From a bacterium (GTDB lineage Bacteria > UBA9089), in contig DNCN01000029.1 in the NCBI GenBank assembly GCA_003485015.1, positions 1 to 7,895 on the forward strand: 7,895 bases of DNA, in the 5' to 3' direction. The notes under the pieces are model-generated. The model ran no database searches, had not been told where the DNA came from, and was given only the letters and a program-made list of their open reading frames with translations. The translations under genes and the position numbers were made by a program. Below are positions 1 to 4,877 of the stretch, piece after piece (position 1 is the first letter of the stretch; each line of letters starts with the position of its first letter).

Positions 1-1
1 G

Positions 2-49
2 TTTAATGAGCTTGAAGGATTTACGATAATGCTGCCAAGCGACTATTAA
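2..49 (+). CDS. 3' end of an upstream gene (partial)
   Basis: The second reading frame is open from the window edge to a TAA at 47-49, giving 15 residues ending in MLPSDY. The other forward frames stop at once or after eight codons. The frame lies in the direction of the following gene block, so it is probably the C-terminus of the preceding early gene. Too little is visible to suggest a function, and a chance open frame cannot be excluded. Confidence 0.35.
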   Translation, partial: FNELEGFTIMLPSDY

Positions 50-59
50 ATAACCAAAA

Positions 60-95
60 GGGGAAGGCCGTCAATAGGAGGTGGCGGTCTCCCTT
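60..95 (+). other. Hairpin in the leader between early genes
   Basis: Positions 60-70 (GGGGAAGGCCG) can pair with 85-95 (CGGTCTCCCTT), giving ten pairs including G-U wobbles and one A-C mismatch. The 14-base loop contains AGGAGGTGG. There is no T-run after it, so it is a poor intrinsic terminator. It may be an RNA processing or stability element, or an occluded ribosome binding site. Only the pairing is seen; the role is inference. Confidence 0.3.
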
Positions 96-124
96 CCAAA
101 TAGATAAAATATTTAAACACCACC

Positions 125-176
125 AGACGAGTCGCCCGTCTTCCTCAGAACGGCGACAAGGAGAGTCTGAGGAGAC
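125..176 (+). promoter_or_regulatory. Leader RNA with mutually exclusive stems
   Basis: Three pairings share the same bases. AGACG 125-129 pairs with CGTCT 137-141. GTCGCC 131-136 pairs with GGCGAC 152-157 and extends with one bulge to 139/150. GTCT(T)CCTCAGA 138-149 pairs with TCTGAGGAGAC 166-176, 11 pairs with one bulged T. The second and third interlock in the order of an H-type pseudoknot. The element ends about 10 bases before the ribosome binding site at 184-191 of the next small ORF, so it could act as a switch or stability element for the gene string. Pairing is seen directly; regulation is inferred. Confidence 0.4.
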
Positions 177-197
177 CAGTAAAAAGGAGGTAAGAAG

Positions 198-254
198 ATG
201 AACATAGCGGAGAACCCAAGTCTGGTAAAGGAGGTTCGTAATGGAGGACGTTAG
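198..254 (+). CDS. 18-aa leader ORF overlapping the next gene
   Basis: ATG at 198 lies eight bases after a very strong AAAGGAGG ribosome binding site (183-190) and encodes MNIAENPSLVKEVRNGGR before TAG. Its last 14 bases overlap the start of the 62-aa gene at 241, whose own ribosome binding site (AAAGGAGG, 227-234) lies inside this ORF. That arrangement would couple translation of the two. The peptide is hydrophilic with no known motif. It could be a regulatory uORF below the structured leader, or a vestigial start. Confidence 0.35.
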   Translation: MNIAENPSLVKEVRNGGR

Positions 255-429
255 AGAAATTCTTACAAAAGAATACAGACTCAAACCCACCCTGTTAGAG
301 GAGGTCGAGGGGCTTAAGCGAGTCTTGAAAGCGGTCTTAAAGGACACCCAAACCCAAGTGACAACCTATACGAAATTCTTGGAAATACTTGAAGAAAAGG
401 AAGATAATAGAAGACTGTCCAAATTATAA
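241..429 (+). CDS. Small helical phage protein, 62 aa, unknown function
   Basis: ATG at 241 follows AAAGGAGG with a six-base spacer. The product is rich in Leu, Glu and Lys and is predicted almost wholly alpha-helical; residues about 15-58 have hydrophobic residues spaced like an amphipathic or short coiled-coil helix. No cysteine, catalytic or membrane motif is visible. It opens the string of small early genes, and its TAA overlaps the next possible start as TAATG (427-431). Small proteins in this position of phage early operons are often host-takeover or anti-defence factors, but nothing in the sequence proves that here. Confidence 0.75.
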   Translation: MEDVREILTKEYRLKPTLLEEVEGLKRVLKAVLKDTQTQVTTYTKFLEILEEKEDNRRLSKL

Positions 430-500
430 TGGGAAGCATAGCTCCACAAGTTATTACTAATGAGGAGCACTGGGAGAGGTTCTGTCCAAAGTTCGGTTAA
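429..500 (+). CDS. 23-aa ORF coupled by stop-start overlap
   Basis: The ATG at 429 shares its A with the TAA of the preceding gene, and the frame runs 23 codons to TAA at 498-500, ending WERFCPKFG. No good ribosome binding site precedes it, so translation would depend on ribosomes finishing the 62-aa gene. It fills the gap before the zinc-ribbon gene at 517. It is a real micro-gene or simply an open gap; nothing else supports it. Confidence 0.3.
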   Translation: MGSIAPQVITNEEHWERFCPKFG

Positions 501-516
501 TTAAAGGGGGTAAAAA

Positions 517-687
517 ATGAGAACGATCACACACTTTGATTTAGCCCAAAAGACTATTGTAAAGGATTTTTGTCCGGAGTGCAAAAAATGGGTGGAATCG
601 ATACTTGAATATCTTCCATACTGGGGATGCTATGAAGTAACGTGTCCAGAGTGTGGAGAAAAGTTTGAGGATCACTATCCTGATTAA
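517..687 (+). CDS. Zinc-ribbon protein, 56 aa
   Basis: ATG at 517 follows AAAGGGGGT (503-511). Two CPEC knuckles, at residues 19-22 and 43-46, form a classic Cys4 zinc ribbon of the C-x2-C...C-x2-C type with a 20-residue spacer containing aromatic residues (Tyr32, Tyr35, Trp36, Tyr39). Ribbons like this bind nucleic acid or dock onto larger enzymes. The protein is little more than the ribbon, so it may act as an adaptor or transcription-related factor; the partner is unknown. The stop is followed immediately by GGAGG serving the next micro-ORF, showing an operon. Confidence 0.8.
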   Translation: MRTITHFDLAQKTIVKDFCPECKKWVESILEYLPYWGCYEVTCPECGEKFEDHYPD

Positions 688-698
688 GGAGGTATAAG

Positions 699-758
699 AT
701 GGAATATTTTAGTTTGACATTATGTGTTCTTCTAATAGTGATGGTTTTAAATGATTAG
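699..758 (+). CDS. 19-aa single-span membrane peptide
   Basis: A strong AAGGAGG (686-692) with a six-base spacer precedes ATG at 699. The product, MEYFSLTLCVLLIVMVLND, is hydrophobic from residue 4 to 17 with charged ends, i.e. one short membrane-spanning helix. The last eight bases overlap the following ORF. The ribosome binding site is as good as that of any gene in the block and no other start uses it, which is the main argument that the peptide is made. Function is unknown; phage micro-membrane peptides can modulate host membrane enzymes or act in lysis timing. Confidence 0.45.
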   Translation: MEYFSLTLCVLLIVMVLND

Positions 759-774
759 AGAGGAGGTAAAGTTC

Positions 775-963
775 GTGGAAGATAAACGAAGAAGAAAGAA
801 GCAAGTCAATATAACTTGTAGAGGATGTCTTAATGCATCTTTTTGTGGATTACCAACAGGCGCTAGGATTGTTCCGTTCTGCTATATCCCAAAGGGACAA
901 GGGCAATTAAAAGCAAAGAAGAAAGGAGGCGGGACTCTCTATTATATTGAAGGAAAGGAATAA
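775..963 (+). CDS. Small Cys4 basic protein, 62 aa, GTG start
   Basis: The frame is open from ATG 751, but that ATG has no ribosome binding site. The in-frame GTG at 775 sits eight bases after AGGAGG (761-766), so GTG is the preferred start. Residues 4-9 are DKRRRKK-type basic, followed by C15-x2-C18-x5-C24-x11-C36, a cysteine set suited to one zinc ion or an iron-sulfur cluster. The C-terminal third is basic and glycine-rich, ending in a short hydrophobic strand (TLYYIE). A nucleic-acid-binding role is plausible. The family is not recognised. Confidence 0.7.
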   Translation: MEDKRRRKKQVNITCRGCLNASFCGLPTGARIVPFCYIPKGQGQLKAKKKGGGTLYYIEGKE

Positions 964-1088
964 GATGAAGATGCAAGTTAGAGAGACTCTAAAAAAGTTC
1001 TTTAGTCTTTTCGGGAATGCTGAAGAGCTTCTAAAGAAGGTCGCTGTAATTAACGAAATATACGAAGAGGTCACTATGCCCTCTGAAA

Positions 1089-1116
1089 GCCCCTGAGAGC
1101 CTCTGTGGGCGTTTTT
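1089..1116 (+). terminator. Weak terminator-like hairpin spanning the TGA
   Basis: GCCC at 1089-1092 pairs with GGGC at 1107-1110, with an inner GAG/CTC stem around an AGC loop, and a TTTTT run follows at 1112-1116. The stem is short and interrupted. It covers the in-frame TGA of the split reading frame, so it may instead be a recoding-type structure, or simply coding sequence. Confidence 0.22.
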
Positions 1117-1201
1117 ACTCTTCGAGATAGATAACTACCTTAAGGGCGAAACAAAATGGCTTAGATGCCTTCCTAGGCGTTCTGAAAGGGGATTTTCACC
1201 G

Positions 1202-1363
1202 ATGAAAGTAACAGAAGTTGAAGAAATTTACGAACTACCTTCTCAATTCCCTCGATGGTGGGATTATCCATCAGGCAAGAGGAAGAAGAAGGACTCAAGT
1301 AGTAACTTCGAGGATACTTTAAAGAAGATTTTAGACCTTAACGAAAAGATAAAAGGAGGTTAA
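1202..1363 (+). CDS. Alternative downstream ORF of the split frame, 53 aa
   Basis: If the TGA at 1094 is a true stop, the first conventional in-frame start after it is ATG 1202, preceded by AAAGGGGA (1185-1192) nine bases away. The product would be 53 aa: an acidic N-terminus, a QFPRWWDYPSGKRKKK segment and an amphipathic C-terminal helix. About 105 bases of open, protein-like frame upstream of this ATG would be left unexplained, which favours one interrupted gene over two. The TAA at 1361 lies at the ribosome binding site of the nuclease gene (AAAAGGAGGT, 1351-1360). Confidence 0.35.
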   Translation: MKVTEVEEIYELPSQFPRWWDYPSGKRKKKDSSSNFEDTLKKILDLNEKIKGG

Positions 1364-1365
1364 AG

Positions 1366-2442
1366 ATGCTAGCTGAAATTTTACACAGGATAGCGGGCGA
1401 AGACTCTGGGCATAGCTCATATCGCCCTAGAGCTTCTCTAGCTGGTCCAGAAAGATGTTCAAGGCAACTGACTTATTGGCGGATGGGTAAAGACTCCCGC
1501 CCTCTACCAGGCAGAGCGGTCATGGTCTTAGATGATTCCTCTTGGCACGAGGAATTAACTAAAAACTGGATACGCAAAACCGCCTTTAGTCTTCACTCTG
1601 AACAGATGCCTATAGAGGTAAAATGGGAAGGATTTGACTTCTCGATCAAAGGTAGTATTGACGGCATCATAACGGACATTACTGATCAAGAATATCTTTT
1701 TGAACACAAAGCCGTCAATCACTTTAGTTTTAACGATTATGCCCAGGGTAAGAAGATCCCCCTGGATTATATCACTCAGTGTTGTGTCTACTTAAGAGGT
1801 ATTAATGAAGTCATGCCTATTGAAAAAGCTATTCTACTTATAAAGAATAAAAACACTGCCCAATTCTGCGAATACCTTCTCAGCTATTCTCTGCCTAATG
1901 ACCTTTGCCGACTAGAAAGACTTTGGGACTCAAGAAGAGGACTAGTCCCTGCTTCTCTCTCTTTAGAATTTCCAAATGTCGTGAAGAACGCTTTTGATAA
2001 ATTTCAAGAAGTTGAGGATAGTTTTAACAACAAAACTTTACCTCCTAGACAATACTCTAAAAGTTCTTGGCGATGTGAGTATTGTCCTTTTGAGGAGGTC
2101 TGCTGGGAAGACTACGAAAAAGAATTGATATCCTTAGTTAAAGGAAGGGAAGAAATCGAAGATGCTGAGGACTTATGTGCTTACTATCTTGAGGTCTCTT
2201 CTAATCATCAGGAACTTGGGAAAGAAAAAGAAGAACTCAGAGATAAGATCATAAAGATCCTAAGAGAGAAGGGAGTGGCTGAGGGGATTGCAGGTAGATA
2301 CATAGTCAGGCAGATCATAGCTGAAATCTCAAGAATTGATCATGATCTTCTACGAACACTTATCGATCCAGATATTCTTGAAAAGGCAAAGAAGGAAGTA
2401 TTTCAAGAGAGGCTTATCATTTCTTTAAAGAAGGAGGGCTAA
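1366..2442 (+). CDS. Cas4/RecB-like PD-(D/E)XK nuclease with Fe-S cysteines
   Basis: The 358-aa product has the ordered signature of Cas4/RecB-family nucleases: Cys31 in RCSRQLTYW, His61 (motif I, WHEE), Asp99 in GSIDG (motif II), Glu113-His-Lys115 (motif III, E-x-K), Gln138-x3-Tyr142 (QxxxY motif), then C237-x2-C240-x5-C246. Cys31 plus the three late cysteines are the four ligands expected for a 4Fe-4S cluster that clamps the nuclease fold. Residues about 250-358 form a helical, Glu/Lys-rich extension common in phage versions. Family knowledge suggests metal-dependent DNA end resection for phage recombination or replication. No cas1, cas2 or CRISPR array is present, so a CRISPR role is unlikely. 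The ATG follows AGGAGG (1354-1359). Confidence 0.87.
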   Translation: MLAEILHRIAGEDSGHSSYRPRASLAGPERCSRQLTYWRMGKDSRPLPGRAVMVLDDSSWHEELTKNWIRKTAFSLHSEQMPIEVKWEGFDFSIKGSIDGIITDITDQEYLFEHKAVNHFSFNDYAQGKKIPLDYITQCCVYLRGINEVMPIEKAILLIKNKNTAQFCEYLLSYSLPNDLCRLERLWDSRRGLVPASLSLEFPNVVKNAFDKFQEVEDSFNNKTLPPRQYSKSSWRCEYCPFEEVCWEDYEKELISLVKGREEIEDAEDLCAYYLEVSSNHQELGKEKEELRDKIIKILREKGVAEGIAGRYIVRQIIAEISRIDHDLLRTLIDPDILEKAKKEVFQERLIISLKKEG

Positions 2443-2861
2443 TGACAATGATGTGGCTAATTATTCTGGCTATAATTTTTGTGCTACCCTTTATCCCCCT
2501 CCTGTTGTTTTTAGTGTTGATAGGCTGGTTATGGGCAGTAAAGCAAGTGATAGAGTTCATTTTCTATCTAAAGTCGGAAATAAAAGAAAGTATCCAGCAG
2601 AAGAAAGAACAGGTATTAAAAGAAAAAGAACAAGGAGAGCGAATGAAAAATAAACCTACAGTTGAAGAAATCAAGACGCTAGAAATCGGAGATACTGTAG
2701 AGATAGATTATCTCAACCCGGTTACCATTATAGGGTGGGTGCAGGGTTCTCCCAAACGGGGTTGGACGATATGTTCAAAGGAAAAGGCAGAAGGTATACG
2801 GGAAAGCTGGCTAAGCAATATTTCTTTTGATCGTATAACTAAGATTTTAGAAAGGAGGTAA
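2442..2861 (+). CDS. Membrane-anchored protein with cytosolic C-terminal domain, 139 aa
   Basis: The start overlaps the nuclease stop (TAATG), with AAGGAGG at 2431-2437. ATGs at 2442, 2448 and 2451 are all in frame; spacing to the ribosome binding site slightly favours 2448, the overlap favours 2442. Residues 3-43 are strongly hydrophobic, either one long or two close membrane helices with a Pro in the middle. A charged helical linker (44-70, KKEQ/KEKEQ repeats) follows, then a compact domain (72-139) with alternating beta-type residues and a Trp/Gly-rich centre (IIGWVQGSPKRGW). Translational coupling links it to the nuclease, so it may tether recombination or replication proteins to the membrane. 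Family not recognised. Confidence 0.72.
   Translation: MTMMWLIILAIIFVLPFIPLLLFLVLIGWLWAVKQVIEFIFYLKSEIKESIQQKKEQVLKEKEQGERMKNKPTVEEIKTLEIGDTVEIDYLNPVTIIGWVQGSPKRGWTICSKEKAEGIRESWLSNISFDRITKILERR
2643..2861 (+). CDS. Possible internal-start soluble form of the membrane protein, 72 aa
   Basis: In-frame ATG at 2643 (Met68 of the long form) is preceded by AAGGAG at 2632-2637 with a five-base spacer, a ribosome binding site as good as those of independent genes here. Initiation there would give the C-terminal domain without its membrane anchor, sharing the stop codon. Dual-start membrane/soluble pairs are known from phage genes. The Glu/Lys-rich linker is encoded by GAAAAAGAACAAGGAGAG, so the ribosome binding site may be a coincidence of codon use. 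Confidence 0.35.
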   Translation: MKNKPTVEEIKTLEIGDTVEIDYLNPVTIIGWVQGSPKRGWTICSKEKAEGIRESWLSNISFDRITKILERR

Positions 2862-2864
2862 CAA

Positions 2865-3038
2865 ATGAGCAATGAAAACCACACAGAACGGCTGGAGCAA
2901 TGCCTTATAGAGATAGAGGCTTTGCGAACCCCAGGCAACCCCGCAAAACAGATAAGCACCCTGCTAGAACTGGGGCAGGCAGTTAATAATCTATTGACTT
3001 CAATCCTACAAGAGAAGGATATATCTAAGGAGGAATAA
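2865..3038 (+). CDS. Small helical protein, 57 aa, unknown function
   Basis: ATG 2865 lies seven bases after AAAGGAGG (2851-2858), which overlaps the end of the preceding gene. The product is predicted to form two amphipathic helices, about residues 6-21 and 26-50, broken by TPGNP; the second is Leu-rich. One cysteine (Cys13) and no membrane segment. Its TAA is one base before the next ATG, and its last codons contain the AAGGAGG that serves the next gene, so it is embedded in the operon. A helical hairpin of this size could be a small dimerising partner of the 367-aa protein; that is inference. Confidence 0.75.
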   Translation: MSNENHTERLEQCLIEIEALRTPGNPAKQISTLLELGQAVNNLLTSILQEKDISKEE

Positions 3039-3039
3039 A

Positions 3040-4143
3040 ATGAGATTCACCACAATTAAAGATTTCAGAAGAGTTCCAAGATTCCCAGTCTTAGGGATTA
3101 TAAAACTGGGGAAGAAAGCTACTAATCAAAAAGGTAAGGCACTGGAAGAGGTTAACTATTTTATTGTTCCACCTGAAATAGAAACGGTCTATGGAGATCG
3201 CCCGACTCGATTAGACATTCTCTTCCCTTCTGAAGTAAGGCAAGTAGTTATTCCAATGTCTTATAAAAGATTTGCAATGACAAAGACAGGGAAAGCTCGG
3301 ATGATGTGTTTTGGTGATGGGCAAGAAAGCCTGCGATATGATAAAGAATCCAACAGTCTAAAAGAGGGCACTTGCCCTTGTGAGGAAGAAGTCTCAGGGA
3401 AGTGTCGGATCAGTGCGACCCTAAACATAATCCTACCAAAGGTTTCCGTGGGAGGCGTATATCAGATCAATACCGCTTCATCATGGAATATAAACAGAAC
3501 CTTAGACTATATGGAATACCTTCAGGCTATAGCTGATGGGTGCACAGACATCCCGGTAATTTTAGAGAGAACCCCTATGGAACTTCCCTCAAGACAAGGT
3601 GGTTTACAGACTCACCATCTATTTAGGTTTAATTGTGCCCTAACCCTTGACCAGCTTATGAAGGTTAGAGAGAGAAGAAGGGGCAGAGGTTTAAATCAGA
3701 TAGAACATAGACAAGAGGATATTATCCCTATCCCAGCTATAAAGGATGAGAGAAATCAGGTCAAGCCTTATCTGATTGAATCTACTCAAGCTACTCAAAC
3801 TATTCAATCTACTCAAGTTGATCAAGTTGATCAAGCTATACCTGAACAAGAAAAGAAAGATCCTCTACTTGTCCAGATCAATGCTCTGAGGAAAAAGTTA
3901 CAAAAGATGTCTGAAGACTATCCAGACACTTGGTTTGTTAACTACTTAGGGCTGAATTACGGCGTAGAAAATACCCGATCTCTTACTGGGGATCAGAAGA
4001 GGAACTTTATCCAGTTTCTATCTGGCGAACTGGATGCACAGACTAAACTGACCTTCAAAAAGGAAGTGACAGATTCGCTCCCTCAAGACCTTTCAGAAAT
4101 AGAAGACGAAGAAGAGAATGACTTCCCGCCATTAGAGGAATAG
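3040..4143 (+). CDS. Gp3-like / recombination-directionality-factor-like phage protein
   Basis: The ATG follows AAGGAGG at 3027-3033. In the 367-aa product, residues 1-205 carry a pattern I associate with phage Gp3-like proteins (phiC31 RDF type): RPTRLDILFPSE (54-65), MCFGDGQE (89-96), a TCPC...GKC cysteine set (C112, C114, C122; C90 may join as a fourth ligand), ILPKVSVGGVYQINTASSWN (131-150) and a late HHLFRF strand (192-197). A Gln/Thr linker (about 248-267) leads to a helical C-terminal domain (275-345) and an acidic tail (EIEDEEENDFPPLEE) like the protein-docking tail of single-strand binding proteins. Such genes commonly sit beside phage recombination nucleases, as here. The family call is from memory of motifs; a zinc-bearing DNA-binding role is inferred. 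No integrase is in the window. Confidence 0.8.
   Translation: MRFTTIKDFRRVPRFPVLGIIKLGKKATNQKGKALEEVNYFIVPPEIETVYGDRPTRLDILFPSEVRQVVIPMSYKRFAMTKTGKARMMCFGDGQESLRYDKESNSLKEGTCPCEEEVSGKCRISATLNIILPKVSVGGVYQINTASSWNINRTLDYMEYLQAIADGCTDIPVILERTPMELPSRQGGLQTHHLFRFNCALTLDQLMKVRERRRGRGLNQIEHRQEDIIPIPAIKDERNQVKPYLIESTQATQTIQSTQVDQVDQAIPEQEKKDPLLVQINALRKKLQKMSEDYPDTWFVNYLGLNYGVENTRSLTGDQKRNFIQFLSGELDAQTKLTFKKEVTDSLPQDLSEIEDEEENDFPPLEE
3783..3836 (+). repeat. Six tandem 9-bp repeats inside the Gp3-like gene
   Basis: Six consecutive units of the form TACTCAAGC / TACTCAAAC / TATTCAATC / TACTCAAGT / TGATCAAGT / TGATCAAGC lie at 3783-3836. The period is three codons, so length changes keep the frame. The encoded linker has Gln every third residue (TQ, TQ, IQ, TQ, DQ, DQ). 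The units contain TCAA boxes, so a DNA role (iteron-like) is possible but not needed to explain them. Confidence 0.8.
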
Positions 4144-4440
4144 TATTCACGAGAAAGGAAGTGTAAGAGAAAGAGAGGTAGTTTACACATATCAGACGAA
4201 AAAAAGGGGAGTATACTACGTGCTGAGGGGTAACATCCTTTTAGGGTAGGTTACTCTATGAGGTGAGGATCTTAGCGTAGGTTCACGTTACAAAATTTGA
4301 GTAATAGCACCAGTAAGATTTTTTGGCTATCTTATAGACTTTGACATCATTTTTTAGGTAAGTAGGGATCATTCTCTTTATTTCAAATTAGAGCTTTGAG
4401 AATTTAATCTTAGAAACTTTTTATAATAGATGATAGTAAA
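4144..4440. other. Gene-free stretch after the early block, short repeats only
   Basis: No open frame with a ribosome binding site is seen on either strand. The sequence is AT-rich. It holds a GGGTAAC/GTTACTC hairpin (4228-4234 with 4250-4256), a direct repeat TTAGSGTAGGTT at 4241-4252 and 4272-4283 (11 of 12 identical, 31 bp apart, about three helical turns) and a weak TAAGAT/ATCTTA stem (4314-4319 with 4329-4334). The 31-bp spacing would put two protein sites on one face of the helix. No convincing terminator for the plus-strand block lies here. Operator or origin use is speculation. Confidence 0.4.
4396..4427 (+). promoter_or_regulatory. Possible promoter with consensus TATAAT
   Basis: A perfect TATAAT is present at 4422-4427. 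The nearest -35-like box, TTGAGA at 4396-4401, is 20 bases upstream, longer than the usual 17. It would read toward the small plus-strand frame at 4543. In AT-rich DNA such matches arise by chance. Confidence 0.22.
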
Positions 4441-4445
4441 GTGAG

Positions 4446-4475
4446 GATATGTTAATAATTATTAAGATATGTTAA
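4446..4475. repeat. Direct repeat framing a perfect 14-bp AT palindrome
   Basis: GATATGTTAA occurs at 4446-4455 and again at 4466-4475, exactly 20 bp apart. Between and overlapping them is TTAATAATTATTAA (4452-4465), a perfect 14-bp palindrome. The second copy overlaps the candidate promoter TGTTAAAAT (4470-4478). This is the geometry of an operator for a dimeric repressor, or of an easily melted replication element. The symmetry is seen directly; the function is inferred. Confidence 0.55.
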
Positions 4476-4478
4476 AAT
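4470..4478 (+). promoter_or_regulatory. Possible extended -10 promoter
   Basis: TGTTAAAAT matches the extended -10 form TGnTAtAAT with one change. No good -35 is present (TGTTAA at 4450-4455), which extended -10 promoters can tolerate. Transcription would begin near 4485 and run into the hairpin and ribosome binding site of the frame at 4543. It overlaps the palindromic repeat, so any repressor bound there would block it. Confidence 0.3.
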
Positions 4479-4542
4479 AGAAGATTCTAATCCCCCTTTT
4501 TCTTTCCGCCCTCTTAGAAGAGCTTACGACCCGGGAGGAGTA

Positions 4543-4737
4543 ATAGTTCTTAGAGGGAAAGAGAAAGCAATTGCATATAGCCTGAAAGAGAGCTTGTGGA
4601 TAGCCCACAAAGTAAACTCGACCACAAGAAGAAAGAGAGATCCCCAAGAAAAGAGGGATTTCTGTAAGTGGTGGCGGCTAAACGAGAACCTTTGTGGTAA
4701 CTGGGGGAACGTTTCCGAGACCCAACAAGCAGCTTGA
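4543..4737 (+). CDS. Possible 64-aa gene with ATA in the start position
   Basis: GGGAGGAG at 4533-4540 is an excellent ribosome binding site, but the triplet at the right distance is ATA (4543-4545). From there the frame runs 64 codons to TGA 4735-4737; it is open upstream back to 4456 but contains no ATG or GTG. The product would be basic (TTRRKRDPQEKRD) and Trp/Asn-rich near the end (CKWWRLNENLCGNWGN), with two cysteines. The DNA is purine-rich on this strand up to about 4735 and then switches, as expected at a gene end. CTTTCC 4502-4507 and CTCT 4511-4514 can pair with AGAG/GGAAAG 4552-4561, closing the ribosome binding site in a hairpin. It may be a rare ATA start, a gene killed by ATG-to-ATA mutation, or chance. 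Confidence 0.33.
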   Translation: MVLRGKEKAIAYSLKESLWIAHKVNSTTRRKRDPQEKRDFCKWWRLNENLCGNWGNVSETQQAA

Positions 4738-4877
4738 GTGCCGTTATCTCTTCCAGTATGACACCCTTAGTTCCTCCCCGCCAAGGATCAGCTTTAATTG
4801 CCTGATCCCTCATCAGAGAAACATTATCCCATGTGCTCATGGGAGCGATGTTTGGATTACTCGTCTGTCCTATCGCT
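4593..4877. other. Cluster of perfect local hairpins
   Basis: Several short stems crowd this stretch: TTGTGG/CCACAA (4594-4599 with 4605-4610, with a competing CTTGTGG/CCACAAG partner at 4622-4628), a nine-pair stem AGAGATCCC/GGGATTTCT near 4636-4663, GGATCAG/CTGATCC (4785-4791 with 4802-4808), TCCCATG/CATGGGA with a four-base loop (4827-4833 with 4838-4844) and AGCGAT/ATCGCT (4844-4849 with 4872-4877). Either a structured RNA of roughly 400 nt is made here, or the hairpins serve the overlapping small ORFs. No known RNA family motif (tmRNA, RNase P, 6S, self-splicing intron) was recognised. Confidence 0.33.

Larger units (their letters stand above)
965..1363 (+). pseudogene. 132-codon reading frame split by one in-frame TGA
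   Basis: ATG 965 (after AAAGGAA) opens a frame that runs 43 codons to TGA at 1094-1096 and then continues in the same frame for 88 more codons to TAA at 1361-1363. The second half has ordinary protein composition: EPLWAFLLFEIDNYLKGE, then a Trp/Tyr-rich patch (RWWDYP), then a KRKKK basic run and a helical tail. No frameshift is needed, only the single TGA. TGA ends at least three genes here (5201, 5418, 7118), so wholesale recoding is unlikely. The choices are a nonsense mutation, programmed readthrough, a sequencing error, or two adjacent genes. The protein family is unknown. Confidence 0.5.

Noticed and set aside
21..347. 108-aa open frame on the minus strand
   Set aside because: No ribosome binding site, runs against the purine-rich coding strand and overlaps the leader and the 62-aa gene; an antisense shadow.
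965..1363. Window-wide TGA recoding (TGA read as Trp or Gly)
   Set aside because: Genes at 5201, 5418 and 7118 end in TGA at positions where reading through would run into overlapping genes or the terminator; large genes use TGG for Trp and contain no internal TGA.
1366..2442. CRISPR-associated Cas4
   Set aside because: The motifs are Cas4-like, but there is no cas1/cas2, no effector and no repeat-spacer array; phage recombination nucleases carry the same motifs.
2453..2653. 66-aa plus-strand frame
   Set aside because: Lies wholly inside the membrane-protein gene in another frame, with no ribosome binding site of its own.
2708..2959. 83-aa minus-strand frame
   Set aside because: Antisense to two plus genes that both have good ribosome binding sites.
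3783..3836. CRISPR array or origin iterons
   Set aside because: Units are 9 bp without spacers and keep the reading frame, so a coding linker repeat explains them.
4341..4370. Promoter from the perfect TTGACA at 4341-4346
   Set aside because: No acceptable -10 box lies 15-19 bases downstream.
4550..4840. Independent 96-aa minus-strand gene starting at ATG 4840
   Set aside because: No ribosome binding site; its ATG sits in a tight hairpin and its second half has low-complexity Ser/Leu composition and the wrong purine skew. Kept only as the possible -1 extension of the 44-aa ORF.
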